A stretch of DNA of 64,000 nucleotides from Protaetiibacter mangrovi (lineage in GTDB: Bacteria > Actinomycetota > Actinomycetes > Actinomycetales > Microbacteriaceae): assembly GCF_024752305.1 (NCBI RefSeq), contig NZ_JANTHX010000004.1, forward strand, positions 62,001 to 126,000. The letters run 5' to 3'. A model generated the notes under the pieces. It saw only the letters and a list, made by a program, of their open reading frames with translations, had not been told where the DNA came from and did not search any database. Positions 16,948 through 26,160 of this stretch are shown in pieces (the first letter of the stretch is position 1; each line of letters starts with the position of its first letter). The position numbers and the translations under genes are program-made.

Positions 16948-17712
16948 ATGGCAGCGGTCGACAAGAACAGCGCAGGAGTCGGCGAGAGGCAGTACCACAT
17001 CGGCGTCGCGCCGGGTGAGGTGTCGACGGTGGCCCTGCTGCCGGGCGACCCGTTCCGGGTGCCGCTCGTCGCCGAGTTCCTGAGCGAGGTGCAGACCGTC
17101 GCCCACCAGCGCGAGCACCTCACCATGACCGGCCTCTACAAGGGCCGGCGCATCACCGCCACCTCGACGGGGATGGGATGCCCGTCCACCGCGATCGCGG
17201 TCGAAGAGCTCGTGCGCGTCGGTGTCACCTCGTTCATCCGCGTCGGCTCCTCCGCCGGCCTCCAGGCGGGTGTGCGCCCGGGCGACCTGCTGGTGTCGGA
17301 GGGCGCGCTGCGCAACGACGGCACGACCGCCGCCTACGTGCATCCGGGTTTCCCCGCGGTTCCCGACCTCGAGATCACCCGCTCGCTCGCGAGCGTCGCG
17401 CAGGAGCTCGTCGACGGCACCGAGACGCGCGTGCACTCGGGCATCAACGCGAGCGACGACGCCTTCTACGCCGAGACGCCGGAGTGGATCGCCGAGCTCA
17501 ATCGGATCGGCGTGCTCAACGTCGAGATGGAGAGCGCCGCCCTCTACGTGGTCGCGCGCCTGCGCGGCGTGCGCGCCGGCATGATCTGCTCGACCTCGAG
17601 CAACCTCTTCGACGGCACGAGCCTCTACGGCGACATCAAGCCCGCCCTCAAGGAGGGGTGGATGCGCAGCATCGAGGCCGCGCTCGAGACCGCGGTGCGC
17701 CTGGAGCTCTGA
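16948..17712 (+). CDS. udp: Nucleoside phosphorylase, uridine-phosphorylase-like (NP-I family)
   Basis: This 254-residue NP-I family enzyme has VALLPGDPFRVPLVAEFL (phosphate-binding loop), TSTGMGCPSTAIAVEELV, FIRVGSSAGLQ and VLNVEMESAALYVVA with the ribose-binding Glu. The spacing of these blocks is closer to uridine phosphorylase than to trimeric purine phosphorylases. It would split a nucleoside with phosphate into base and ribose-1-phosphate. Whether uridine, thymidine or a purine nucleoside is preferred cannot be fixed; the adjacent adenosine deaminase suggests the block handles both classes. It is first gene of a run of four with gaps of 1-74 nt. Confidence 0.85.
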   Translation: MAAVDKNSAGVGERQYHIGVAPGEVSTVALLPGDPFRVPLVAEFLSEVQTVAHQREHLTMTGLYKGRRITATSTGMGCPSTAIAVEELVRVGVTSFIRVGSSAGLQAGVRPGDLLVSEGALRNDGTTAAYVHPGFPAVPDLEITRSLASVAQELVDGTETRVHSGINASDDAFYAETPEWIAELNRIGVLNVEMESAALYVVARLRGVRAGMICSTSSNLFDGTSLYGDIKPALKEGWMRSIEAALETAVRLEL

Positions 17713-17713
17713 C

Positions 17714-18700
17714 GTGCTCGTCGACCTGCACAGCCATCTCGAGGGTCGGGTGCGCCCCGACACCGCCTCCGAGCTGGCGCGTGCGGCCGGTCTCCCCGAT
17801 CCTCCCGAGGGGTGGGATGCCGCCCTGCGGCTCGACGGCCCGGGCGACCTCACGGTCTACCTGCAGAAGGTCGCGGCGAGCTATCCGCTCTTCGCGCGTC
17901 TCGAGGCGATCGAGCGGATCGCGCGCGAGGCGGTCGAGGACGCGGCGGCCGCAGGCGGTGACTACCTCGAGCTGCGCTTCGGGCCGGCCACCCACGTCGA
18001 CCGCGACCGCGATGCGCGCGAGGTGGTGCGTGCCGCGGTACGCGGGATGCGCGACGCGAGCCGTTCGACCGGCATGCCGAGCGGCCTCGTGATCGCCGCC
18101 CTGCGCCATCACGACGCGGCGACGAACGACGAGATGGCTCGGGTCGCGGCACAGCTCGCGGGCGATGGCGTCGTCGGCTTCGACCTCGCTGGCGACGAGC
18201 TGCTCTTCCCCCGCCTCGAGCCGTATCGTTCGAGCTTCGCCATCGCGCGCGCCGCGGGACTCGGGCTCACCTGCCACGCGGCGGAGGCGGCGGGAGCCCG
18301 GGCGGCACGGCAGGCGGTCGAGCTGCTGGGCGCCGCCCGCATCGGGCACGGCGCACACATCGTCGACGACCCGGAGGTGCTCACCTGGGCGGCCGACGCC
18401 GGGGTGGTCGTCGAGATCTGCCCGACGTCGAACCGGTACACGGGCGCGATCGCCGAGCTCGCGGCGCATCCCGCGCCGCGCTTCCGCGACGCGGGAGTGC
18501 GCACCGTGCTCGGCGACGACAACCCGGTGCAGACCGGAGCCGACCTCGCCCACGAGCGCACCGTGCTCGTCGAGGTGCTCGGCTGGACGCCCGATGCGCT
18601 CCGCGCCCTCGATCGCACGAGCATCGACGCGGCGTTCCTCTCGGACTCCGAGCGACGCGAACTCCTCGACCGCCTGGCGGCCGAGACCGGATCCCCGTGA
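17714..18700 (+). CDS. add: Adenosine deaminase family protein
   Basis: This 328-residue amidohydrolase has LVDLHSHLEGRV (zinc ligands His6 and His8), TCHAAEAAG (zinc His plus the catalytic Glu region), RIGHGAHIVDDP and VLGDDNPVQTG (zinc Asp). This is the motif order of adenosine deaminases. It would convert adenosine or a related aminopurine nucleoside to inosine. The final motif DDNP differs slightly from the usual TDDP, so the substrate could be a variant adenosine-like compound. The GTG at 17714 starts 1 nt after the stop of the phosphorylase gene, so translation is coupled. Confidence 0.88.
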   Translation: MLVDLHSHLEGRVRPDTASELARAAGLPDPPEGWDAALRLDGPGDLTVYLQKVAASYPLFARLEAIERIAREAVEDAAAAGGDYLELRFGPATHVDRDRDAREVVRAAVRGMRDASRSTGMPSGLVIAALRHHDAATNDEMARVAAQLAGDGVVGFDLAGDELLFPRLEPYRSSFAIARAAGLGLTCHAAEAAGARAARQAVELLGAARIGHGAHIVDDPEVLTWAADAGVVVEICPTSNRYTGAIAELAAHPAPRFRDAGVRTVLGDDNPVQTGADLAHERTVLVEVLGWTPDALRALDRTSIDAAFLSDSERRELLDRLAAETGSP

Positions 18701-18774
18701 TCCACCCGGGACGGCCCGGCCGCACCCCGACAACTCAACACCCGACATCCACAGCAACAGCAACGGAGTACCCC

Positions 18775-19872
18775 ATGCAACGACGCACGACACTCACCGG
18801 TGCCCTCGCCGCGCTCGCCGTGACGGCTCTCGCCCTCACGGGATGCGGCACCGCTCCCGAGGCCCCCGACGACTCCGCGACGACGACCGACTTCCTGCCC
18901 TGCGCGGCATCCGACCTCACCGGCTTCGACGACGGCGACTTCAACGAGCTCAGCTACAACGGCGTCAAGCAGGCGGCCGACGAGCTCGGCGCCGACGTCA
19001 AGACCGCCGAGTCCTCGGCCGAAGACCAGTACACGAGCAACGTCGCGAGCCTCGTCGACCTCGACTGCGACCTGATCGTCACCGTCGGCTTCGCGCTCGC
19101 GAACGCGACCCGGGACTCGGCACGCGAGAACCCCGACGTCGAGTACGCACTCATCGACAGCACGGTGACCGACGACGACTTCCAGACCATCGAGCTCGAC
19201 AACGTGAAGCCCGTGCTCTTCGACACCGCTCAGGCGGCCGTGCTCGCCGGGTACCTGGCCGCGGGTGCCACCTCGACCGGCACGGTCGGCACCTACGGCG
19301 GCATGCCGTTCCCCTCGGTGACGATCTTCATGGACGGCTTCGCCGACGGCATCGCCTTCTACAACGAGAAGCACGGCACCTCGGTGACCCTCATCGGGTG
19401 GGACAAGGCGAGCCAGAACGGCACCTTCGTCGGCTCGTTCGACGACCAGCTCGGCGCGAAGACGATCACCGCCGGCCTCATCGACCAGGGGGCCGACATC
19501 ATCATGCCGGTGGCCGGCACCCTCTACATGTCGTCGGTGGAGGCCTTCAAGGACCGCGGCGTGGAGGGCGCCATCGTGGGCGTCAACTCCGACGTGTACG
19601 ACCGCAGCCCCGAGGACGGCGCCTACTTCCTGACCTCGGTGCTGAAGAACCTCACGCTCGCGGCCCACGAGGTCACGATCGCCGCCGCCGACGGCGAGTT
19701 CGACAACACCCCGTACGTGGGAACGCTCGAGAACGGCGGGGTGGGCATCGCGCCCACGCACGACTGGGAGGCGAAGCTGCCCGCGTCGCTGCTCGACGAG
19801 GTCGCGCAATTGCAGGCCGACATCATCTCCGGCGCGTTCACGGTCGACTCCCCCTCGTCGCCGCGCGTCTGA
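18775..19872 (+). CDS. BMP-family nucleoside-binding lipoprotein
   Basis: This 365-residue protein has a lipoprotein signal with lipobox LTGC (Cys23) and then a Bmp/Med domain: FDDGDFNELSYNGVKQAADE, YALIDSTV, FDTAQAAVLAGYLAAG, and GTYGGMPFPSVTIFMDGFADG. This family binds purine nucleosides outside the membrane for ABC importers. No permease or ATPase follows; an MFS gene comes next, so the import partners are elsewhere or the protein acts as a sensor. The ATG at 18775 has GGAG upstream; an earlier in-frame ATG lacks a signal peptide and is rejected. Confidence 0.9.
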   Translation: MQRRTTLTGALAALAVTALALTGCGTAPEAPDDSATTTDFLPCAASDLTGFDDGDFNELSYNGVKQAADELGADVKTAESSAEDQYTSNVASLVDLDCDLIVTVGFALANATRDSARENPDVEYALIDSTVTDDDFQTIELDNVKPVLFDTAQAAVLAGYLAAGATSTGTVGTYGGMPFPSVTIFMDGFADGIAFYNEKHGTSVTLIGWDKASQNGTFVGSFDDQLGAKTITAGLIDQGADIIMPVAGTLYMSSVEAFKDRGVEGAIVGVNSDVYDRSPEDGAYFLTSVLKNLTLAAHEVTIAAADGEFDNTPYVGTLENGGVGIAPTHDWEAKLPASLLDEVAQLQADIISGAFTVDSPSSPRV

Positions 19873-19873
19873 G

Positions 19874-21151
19874 ATGACGGAGGCCGCCCCGCCCACGTCC
19901 TCGGGCAGGGAGGCCGAGGCGGGCGGGCTCCGTGCGGATGCGCGGAGCCTCGCCCGTCTGACCGGCCTCGGATACTTCCCGCTCGCGTTCGTCGGGCGGT
20001 TGCCGTTCGCGATGATGATCGTCGGCGTGCTGACGCTCGTCGTCGCCGCCCGCGGCTCCGTCGCGGAGGCGGGGGTCGTCGCCGCGGCGGCGGGCATCGG
20101 CACGGCGATCTGCGGACCGCTGTCGGGTGCGCTGGCCGACCGGATCGGCCAGCGACGGGTGATCTGCCTGGGCGGCGCCGCGAGCATCCTCGCCGCCGTC
20201 TCCTTGTTGCTGGTCGCGGCATCCGCGCCGCTCGGGGTGGTGGCGCTCGTGGCCGCGGCGCTCGGCGGGACGACTCCGCAGGTCGCGCCGTTCTCGCGCT
20301 CGCGGTTGGTGGGCCTGAGCGGGGCGGCGGCGACCGAGGCGCGTCGTGCGCGGTCGCTCTCGCTCGTGATGAGTTACGAGTCCGCCGCAGACGAGGCCTC
20401 GTTCGTGCTCGGCCCGGTGCTCGTCGGACTGCTGACGGCGGCCGTGGCACCGTGGGCCCCGCTCGTGCTGTCGATGCTGCTGACGGTGGCGGTCGTGCTG
20501 CCGTTCGCACTGCACCCGACGGCCGCATCCGCTGCCGACTCGGCGGATGCCGAGGCGGGCCGCTCCGCTGTGCCGTTCCGGCGATCCTTCCCCGGCGAGG
20601 TGCGCGTACTCATCGTGGGGGCGCTGCTGGTCGGCGCGGTGTTCGGCGCCCTGCTCACGGCCGTGACGGCGTTCATGGCCGAGCGCGACCACGCCGACTA
20701 CGCCGGCGTGGTCTACGGCGCCATGAGCCTCGGGGCGATCGTCATCGCACTCGGCACGGCGCTCATCCCGCGCGGCTTCGATCTGCGCACCCGGTGGCTC
20801 GCATTCGGCACCGTCGCGCTCGCCGCCTGCGCGGGGCTGCTGCTCGTGGGAAGCGCGCCCGCGCTCGCAGCGGTGCTCGCCCTGGCGGGGGTCGGTGTGG
20901 GCGCCACTCTCGTCGGCATCTTCAGCCTCGGTGCCCTCGCCGCGCCCGCCGGGCGTTCGACGACCGTGCTGACCACCCTGCAGAGCGCCCTGGTCGTCGG
21001 CCAGGCGCTCGCGAGCGCGGCCGGTGGGGCGCTCGCGGGGGGCCTCGGCGCCACGGCCGGCTTCGTCCTCGCCGCCGCGCTCGCGGGCGCCGTGCTGGTC
21101 GTCGGGGCCGTCGATCGTGCCCTGTACGGACGCCTCAGCGCACGCGCGTGA
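19874..21151 (+). CDS. MFS transporter of the nucleoside block
   Basis: This 425-residue protein has about 12 hydrophobic spans and SGALADRIGQRRVICLGG, an MFS motif A. It is alanine/leucine rich with a central loop of acidic and serine residues (AASAADSADAEAGRS) between spans 6 and 7. The ATG at 19874 begins 1 nt after the stop of the BMP gene, so it belongs to the same operon. The substrate is unknown. From context it could export or import a nucleoside, base or deamination product. Its last 17 bp overlap the 3' end of the convergent GntR gene. Confidence 0.85.
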   Translation: MTEAAPPTSSGREAEAGGLRADARSLARLTGLGYFPLAFVGRLPFAMMIVGVLTLVVAARGSVAEAGVVAAAAGIGTAICGPLSGALADRIGQRRVICLGGAASILAAVSLLLVAASAPLGVVALVAAALGGTTPQVAPFSRSRLVGLSGAAATEARRARSLSLVMSYESAADEASFVLGPVLVGLLTAAVAPWAPLVLSMLLTVAVVLPFALHPTAASAADSADAEAGRSAVPFRRSFPGEVRVLIVGALLVGAVFGALLTAVTAFMAERDHADYAGVVYGAMSLGAIVIALGTALIPRGFDLRTRWLAFGTVALAACAGLLLVGSAPALAAVLALAGVGVGATLVGIFSLGALAAPAGRSTTVLTTLQSALVVGQALASAAGGALAGGLGATAGFVLAAALAGAVLVVGAVDRALYGRLSARA

Positions 21152-21932
21152 GGCTCCAGCCGTCCACCACGAGATGGCCGAACGTGGCGGGGATCGCGCA
21201 CTTGACGACGTAGACCGGTTCGCCGCCCACCGATGCCCACTGGGTCAGCACGAGCAGCGGGTCGCCCGGTTCGATGTCGAGGTGGCGGGCGCGGGTCTGG
21301 CCGGCGAGGGTCGCGGCGATCTGGCAGCCGAGCGACTCGAACTCGACCCCGGCGCGGCGCGTGAGGGAGGCCAGCAGCGTCGCGTCGTCGTCCGCTGCGG
21401 CGGCGAACTCGCGGGCGAGCGCGGGATCCGCGCGCCGAAGCCCGGCGTCGCCCGGCAGGTACTCCTGCACGAGGGCCACCGGTCGGTCGCCGCTGGCGAC
21501 GACGCACTCGCGGAACCACATCTCCGAGTCGGGGGCGAGCCCGATGAGGTCGGTCACGAAATCGGTGGCCCCCTGCGAGCTGAGCTCGAGCCGTCGCACC
21601 CGGGCGTCGACGCCCTCGTCCGCGAACAGGTGCTCGAGAGGCAGCAGCCCACCCTCCTCCGGCGGCAGGCTGTCGGCGACGAATCGACCGATGCCCCGCC
21701 GGGTCACGATGAGACCGTCCTCCTCCAGCAGCATCAGGGCCTCGCGCACGACCGTGCGGCTGACGCCCAGGGCCGTACCGATCTCGGTCTCGCGCGGGAG
21801 CAGCGTCCCCGTGCGCAGCACCCCGGCGCGGATGCCACGGGAGATCCGGCTGTAGACGGCCACCCGCAACGGCTGGCCCGGCGACGTGAGCAGCGGCTCG
21901 GCGAGATAGGCCTCGGCATCGGCGGTCGACAC
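21135..21932 (-). CDS. GntR-family regulator with UTRA domain (HutC type)
   Basis: This 265-residue protein has a winged-helix domain at about 22-90 (VAVYSRISRGIRAGVLRTGTLLPRE...GVSRTVVREALMLLEEDGLI). A UTRA effector-binding domain follows from about 115 to the end, including FRECVVASGDRPVALVQEYL and GDPLLVLTQWASVGGEPVYV. HutC-type regulators usually sense a small metabolite of the pathway they control. Next to the phosphorylase-deaminase block, a nucleoside or ribose phosphate is a reasonable guess. The GTG at 21932 is 6 nt after TATACT, so the mRNA is probably leaderless. Confidence 0.92.
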   Translation of the reverse strand: MSTADAEAYLAEPLLTSPGQPLRVAVYSRISRGIRAGVLRTGTLLPRETEIGTALGVSRTVVREALMLLEEDGLIVTRRGIGRFVADSLPPEEGGLLPLEHLFADEGVDARVRRLELSSQGATDFVTDLIGLAPDSEMWFRECVVASGDRPVALVQEYLPGDAGLRRADPALAREFAAAADDDATLLASLTRRAGVEFESLGCQIAATLAGQTRARHLDIEPGDPLLVLTQWASVGGEPVYVVKCAIPATFGHLVVDGWSLTRVR

Positions 21933-21944
21933 GTCTCGAGTATA
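21933..21944 (-). promoter_or_regulatory. Leaderless promoter of the gntR gene
   Basis: Minus strand: TATACT (21939-21944), spacer CGAGAC, GTG at 21932. Read on the plus strand, the site shares GTATAA and a nearby GTCGGAC with the region upstream of the nucleoside phosphorylase (16907-16932), which may reflect common binding. Confidence 0.5.
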
Positions 21945-21992
21945 ACGTCGGACATCCGGCGGAACCCCGTCGGGCGGGCCCATCGGCCCCGG

Positions 21993-22004
21993 TACGCTGG
22001 GCGG
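21993..22004 (+). promoter_or_regulatory. Leaderless promoter of purM
   Basis: TACGCT (21993-21998), spacer GGGCGG, GTG at 22005. It has no GGGGCGTTC motif. Confidence 0.5.
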
Positions 22005-23135
22005 GTGACGAGCGCTCCCCCCGCATCCGATTCCGGCCACGGCGACGCGAGCTACGCGGCCGCCGGCGTCGACACCGCGGCGGGCGATCGCGCGGTCGAG
22101 CTCATGAAGGCCTCCGTCGCCCGCACGCACGGGCCCGAGGTGCTGGGCGGGGTGGGCGGCTTCGCGGGGCTGTTCGACGCATCCGCTCTCGTCGGCTACC
22201 GCCGCCCGCTGCTCGCGACGAGCACCGACGGCGTCGGCACCAAGATCGCCCTCGCGCTCGCCGTCGACAAGCACGACACGATCGGCCAGGACCTCGTGGC
22301 GATGGTGGTCGACGACATCGTCGTGGTGGGCGCCAAGCCCCTCTTCATGACCGACTACATCGCGACCGGCAAGGTGCACCCCGAGCGCATCGCGACCCTC
22401 GTCGCGGGCGTGGCGCGCGCCTGCGAGGCCACCGGCACGGCGCTCGTCGGCGGCGAGACCGCCGAGCACCCCGGCCTCATGGCGCCCGACGACTACGACA
22501 TCGCGGGCGCCGCGGTCGGCGTGGTCGAGGCGGATGCGGTGCTCGGCCCGGAGCGCGTGCAGCACGGCGACGTGGTGGTCGCGATCGCGAGCTCGGGCCT
22601 GCACTCGAACGGCTTCTCGCTCGTGCGGCACATCCTCGACCGGCGCGGGCTCGGCTACACCGACCACGCGGACGAGCTCGGCGGCGTGGTCGGCGAGGTG
22701 CTGCTCGAGCCCACCCGGCTCTACACCGCGCCCCTGCTGCGGGTGATCGACGAGCTCCCGGGCGCCGTCCACGCCCTCAGCCACGTGACGGGCGGCGGCA
22801 TCGCGGCGAACCTCGCGCGCGTGCTCCCGAAGGGCGCGTGGGTCGAGCTCGACCGCTCCACCTGGAGCCCCCAGCCGGTGTTCCGCACGCTCGCCGCCTG
22901 GGGCGGGCTGAGCCTCGGCGACACGGAGTCCACCTGGAACCTCGGGGTCGGCTTCTTCGCGATCGTCGCCTCGGATGCCGCCAGCTCCGTCACCCGCGCG
23001 CTCGAGGCCGCGGGCCTGCCCGCCTGGGTCGCCGGCCGCGTCTCCACCGCATCCCACGACCTCGCCGGGTTCGAGCAGGGTGCGAAGGGCGTCGACGGCG
23101 GCGCCGTGAAGCTCGTCGGGGACTACGCTGACTGA
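22005..23135 (+). CDS. purM: Phosphoribosylformylglycinamidine cyclo-ligase (AIR synthetase)
   Basis: This 376-residue enzyme closes the imidazole ring of FGAM using [23 protein letters not shown] is the N-terminal signature. [37 protein letters not shown] and [11 protein letters not shown] follow as the family's ATP and substrate blocks. [13 protein letters not shown] and [16 protein letters not shown] complete the pattern. The GTG at 22005 is supported by the adjacent -10 box. It is divergent from the gntR gene with only 72 bp between starts. Confidence 0.97.
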   Translation: MTSAPPASDSGHGDASYAAAGVDTAAGDRAVELMKASVARTHGPEVLGGVGGFAGLFDASALVGYRRPLLATSTDGVGTKIALALAVDKHDTIGQDLVAMVVDDIVVVGAKPLFMTDYIATGKVHPERIATLVAGVARACEATGTALVGGETAEHPGLMAPDDYDIAGAAVGVVEADAVLGPERVQHGDVVVAIASSGLHSNGFSLVRHILDRRGLGYTDHADELGGVVGEVLLEPTRLYTAPLLRVIDELPGAVHALSHVTGGGIAANLARVLPKGAWVELDRSTWSPQPVFRTLAAWGGLSLGDTESTWNLGVGFFAIVASDAASSVTRALEAAGLPAWVAGRVSTASHDLAGFEQGAKGVDGGAVKLVGDYAD

Positions 23136-23194
23136 CGCCGCACCGGGCGGCCGCCCCGAGTGAGGCCGCACCGGGGCCGGACCTGGAGGAACGG

Positions 23195-24193
23195 ATGTCG
23201 ATCCCGAGCGAGCCCGCGCCAGCGCCCGCGCACTACGCCGACCTCGTCGCGACACTGCCCCGCCTCGACGGCCGCACGGTGGCCGTCACCGGGTGCACGA
23301 GCGGCACCGGGCGGGTGCTCGCCCGCACCTGCGGCGAGCTGGGGGCGCGCATCGTCGCCGTGAACCGTCCGTCTGCGCGCGCAGACGCCGCCGCCGAGGA
23401 TCTCCGGGCGGCGGGCATCGAGGTTGTGTCGGTCGACGGAGACCTCGGCAGCTTCGCGGCGGTCCGCGCGGCCGGCGAGCGCCTCGCCGCCGCCTGCCCG
23501 GACGGCCTCGACGTGCTGGCCAACAACGCAGGCGTCATGGCATTGCCGGACGAGGCGACCGTCGACGGGTTCGACGTGCAGATGCAGACCAACCATCTGA
23601 GCCACTTCCTGCTGACCTCGCTCGCCTGGCCGCTGCTGCGTGGGGCGGCGGACGCCCGCGGCGAGGCGCGGGTCGTCAACCACACGAGCGGTGCGCGCCG
23701 GGGTGCGCCGCTGCAGGCCGCCTACCTGCGGCCCGAGGGCGGGCACCTCGGAGGCGACGACTTCCCGGGCGCGGCCAAGTGGCGGCGCTACCAGCAGTCG
23801 AAACTCGCGAACCTGCTGTTCACGTACGCGCTCGAGCAGCGGATGTCGGCGGCCGACGCGGAGCGCGGCATCCGGATCCTGTGCGCCCACCCCGGTCCGA
23901 CGAACTCCGGGCTGCAGGCCAAGACTGCGGCGGCGGGCGGCACCCGCCTGCTCGACCGGATGATCCTGCGCCGCACCCTGCGCGTCGCGCAGTCCGTCGA
24001 GGACGGCACGCTCGGCATCCTGCGGGCGAGCGTCGAGCCGACCGCTCGGAGCGGCGAGTTCTACGGACCCGCCGGCCGCGGTCTCCCCGGCCCTGCGGTG
24101 CTGCTGCCGCCCGAGCGCGACCCGGATGCCGAGGCACTGCTGTGGGACGAGAGCCTCGCCGCGACCGGGATCACCGAGTACTTCCCCGGCTGA
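23195..24193 (+). CDS. SDR-family oxidoreductase, retinol-dehydrogenase-like
   Basis: This 332-residue protein has the cofactor motif TGCTSGTG (about residues 32-39), [10 protein letters not shown] (NNAG), a Ser in NHTSGARRG, and the catalytic YQQSK. The later [12 protein letters not shown] is the usual PG segment. The overall plan is that of the extended SDRs annotated as retinol dehydrogenase or protochlorophyllide-reductase-like; the substrate is unknown. The ATG at 23195 has GGAGG 8-9 nt upstream (ACCTGGAGGAACGG). It follows purM by 59 nt on the same strand and ends 12 nt before the convergent surface-protein gene. Confidence 0.9.
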   Translation: MSIPSEPAPAPAHYADLVATLPRLDGRTVAVTGCTSGTGRVLARTCGELGARIVAVNRPSARADAAAEDLRAAGIEVVSVDGDLGSFAAVRAAGERLAAACPDGLDVLANNAGVMALPDEATVDGFDVQMQTNHLSHFLLTSLAWPLLRGAADARGEARVVNHTSGARRGAPLQAAYLRPEGGHLGGDDFPGAAKWRRYQQSKLANLLFTYALEQRMSAADAERGIRILCAHPGPTNSGLQAKTAAAGGTRLLDRMILRRTLRVAQSVEDGTLGILRASVEPTARSGEFYGPAGRGLPGPAVLLPPERDPDAEALLWDESLAATGITEYFPG

Positions 24194-24205
24194 CGACCGG
24201 GCCGC

Positions 24206-25720
24206 TCAGCGCATGCCGCGGCGGCGCCCGAGGTGCGCCGCGAGGGCGAGTCCCCCGAGCAGCAGCAGGAGGACTCCGACGCCGAACGTCGGTGCCGCAT
24301 CGCTGCCCGTCTGGGGCAGTGCTGCGGTCGCGACGGGGGCGGGGGTGACCTCGACGACCAACTGCGCCGTCGCACCGGTCGAGGTCTGCGTGACGGTGAG
24401 GGTGTGCGGGCTCGCGTGCGGGAACGAGACCGAGAACGCGCCGTCGGCGGTCGTGATCACGTCGGAGGCGATGCTCGAGGTGACCGTGTAGTCGGTTGCC
24501 GCGAGCGGGGCGGTGGTCCCCGTGTAGTCGGTCGCGGTGACCGTGAAAGTAGCGGTATCGCCCTGGTCCGGGTCGCCGGGGGCGTCGGCCGTGAACTGCA
24601 CGCTGGGCGTCTGCGCGGCGAGCACGTGCACGGTGAAGTTCATCGAGGCGCCGTTGCCGAGGGCGTCGGTCGCCGTGCAGGTCACGGTGGTGTCGCCGGG
24701 GGCGAAAGCGGAGCCGCTCGCCGGTGAGCAACCCTCGGAAGCCACCCCGTGCAGATCGCTCGCGGTCGGCCCGGTCCAGGTGATCGCCGCGGAGGTCTCG
24801 CCGGGCGTCAGCTGCCGGGTCAGGTCGTCGACGGTGCCGAGGGTCGGCGGCGTGGTGTCGATCGTGGCGGTCACCGTCGCGGTCGCGATGTTGGCGTCGC
24901 CCGCCCAGCTCCCGGTCACCGCGCCCGCGGGCAGGCGGAGGGTCACCGTCCCGTCCTGAGCGACTCCCGTCACTGCGACCCGGTAGAAGTCGACCACGTA
25001 CTGGGTTCCGTTGCCCGGGCGCAGGTTCCGGATCGCGACCGCGACCGGGTCGAGCCGATCCGTGTAGTCGCTTCCGTAGCCGTCGGCACCGTAGGTTCCA
25101 CGCCACTCGATGTTCGTCAGCGGGGTGATCGTGGCTCCGGTCGGTCCGGCGGTGCCCCCGAGCTCCAGGTCGGAGACATCGAAGCCCGTCATGGGTTCCA
25201 GGAAGTACACGTCGAACACGGGGAGCGTCGTGCGCAGCTCCGGCCCCTGATCGGGGGCGAGGTTCGCATAGGCGGCGATCGGCAGCCCGGCGCAATGCCC
25301 GGCGAGCGCGACCTCGCCCTCGTATGCGTCTGCGGGCTGGTCGTCGTCGCGGTAGTAGACGCCTCCGAGGATCGGGTTGAGGGTCGGCGTCGAGGTGTAG
25401 GTGCCCAGCACATCCGCCCCGGAGCCGGTGGTGGTGATCTGGTCGACCTCCGCCGTCTTCAGCAGGAGGTTCCCCGCCGCATCGGTGACCTCGGCGTGGA
25501 TGAGCGTCGTGACGCCCGCGTCGTCGACCGCCGGTCCGACCGTCATGCCGATGGGCGTGGTCAACCTCAGATCGCTGCAGGTCAGCGCGGGCCGGAGAGC
25601 GGAGAGGATCCCCGAGTTGAGGCCGCTGCCGTCGCACGCGGTCAAGGTCGCGGCCGCCGTCACGGCACCCAGCACCGCCAGAACCGCGCGGCGCGCGCGC
25701 CGATGAGAACCCGCGGCCAT
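24206..25720 (-). CDS. Cell-surface protein with lipobox, HYR domain and LPXTG sorting signal
   Basis: This 504-residue exported protein starts with a basic, then hydrophobic signal (HRRARRAVLAVLGAVTAAA) ending in LTAC, a fitting lipobox with Cys29. Residues about 290-366 form a HYR domain (PPTLGTVDDL..., then CSPASGSAFAPGDTTVTCTATD). A further beta-sandwich repeat rich in Thr and Ala follows. LPQTG at 468-472, a hydrophobic span and GRRRGMR form a complete sortase signal. Having both lipid and wall anchors is unusual. The ATG at 25720 gives a standard signal peptide. No function is recognised; adhesion or cell-surface display is plausible. Confidence 0.85.
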   Translation of the reverse strand: MAAGSHRRARRAVLAVLGAVTAAATLTACDGSGLNSGILSALRPALTCSDLRLTTPIGMTVGPAVDDAGVTTLIHAEVTDAAGNLLLKTAEVDQITTTGSGADVLGTYTSTPTLNPILGGVYYRDDDQPADAYEGEVALAGHCAGLPIAAYANLAPDQGPELRTTLPVFDVYFLEPMTGFDVSDLELGGTAGPTGATITPLTNIEWRGTYGADGYGSDYTDRLDPVAVAIRNLRPGNGTQYVVDFYRVAVTGVAQDGTVTLRLPAGAVTGSWAGDANIATATVTATIDTTPPTLGTVDDLTRQLTPGETSAAITWTGPTASDLHGVASEGCSPASGSAFAPGDTTVTCTATDALGNGASMNFTVHVLAAQTPSVQFTADAPGDPDQGDTATFTVTATDYTGTTAPLAATDYTVTSSIASDVITTADGAFSVSFPHASPHTLTVTQTSTGATAQLVVEVTPAPVATAALPQTGSDAAPTFGVGVLLLLLGGLALAAHLGRRRGMR

Positions 25721-25799
25721 CCTGCATCCCCCTCGCGACTGCCGACTCATCAGGCTAGCCCAGAGCTGGGGAGAGAAATGCCCCGCGAACGGGTCACGC

Positions 25800-26009
25800 T
25801 CAGGCGGTCTTGGCGTCGCCTTCGTCGAGCTCGTCGCCGTCGTCGTCACCGTAGGTGTCGGCGTACTCGGGCCACTTGTCGAGGTCCTCTTCGAGGCGGG
25901 GGTTGCCGCCGAGTTCGCGCTCGAGCGCGCCGTAGTTGGTGTCCGGGCTGAAGTACTTCAGCTCCCGGGCGACCTTGGTGTGCTTTGCCTTCTGACGGCC
26001 GCGCCCCAT
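25800..26009 (-). CDS. DUF3073 family small protein
   Basis: This 69-residue protein starts MGRGRQKAKHTKVARELKYF, the hallmark of DUF3073, and continues SPDTNYGALERELGG. It ends in a strongly acidic tail (DDDGDELDEGDAKTA). The basic head and acidic tail are typical; the family is restricted to actinobacteria and its function is unknown. The ATG at 26009 is preceded by GAGGGGG. A -10-like TAGACT lies about 52 nt upstream on the minus strand (about 26060). Confidence 0.95.
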   Translation of the reverse strand: MGRGRQKAKHTKVARELKYFSPDTNYGALERELGGNPRLEEDLDKWPEYADTYGDDDGDELDEGDAKTA

Positions 26010-26147
26010 GCGTGACCCCCTCATTCCAGGATGGCGATGTGACGATAAAAGACTGCCGGGGAGTCTATCACGCAGCGGCGCTCGGACCCTGTCCACCGGC
26101 CCGCCGCCGCGGGCGACATCCGGTGCCCCGTCGCGAGCGTCGACGGG

Positions 26148-26160
26148 TAACCTGGGCCGG
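26148..26160 (+). promoter_or_regulatory. Leaderless promoter of the flavoprotein gene
   Basis: TAACCT (26148-26153), a 7-nt spacer, GTG at 26161. Confidence 0.45.
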
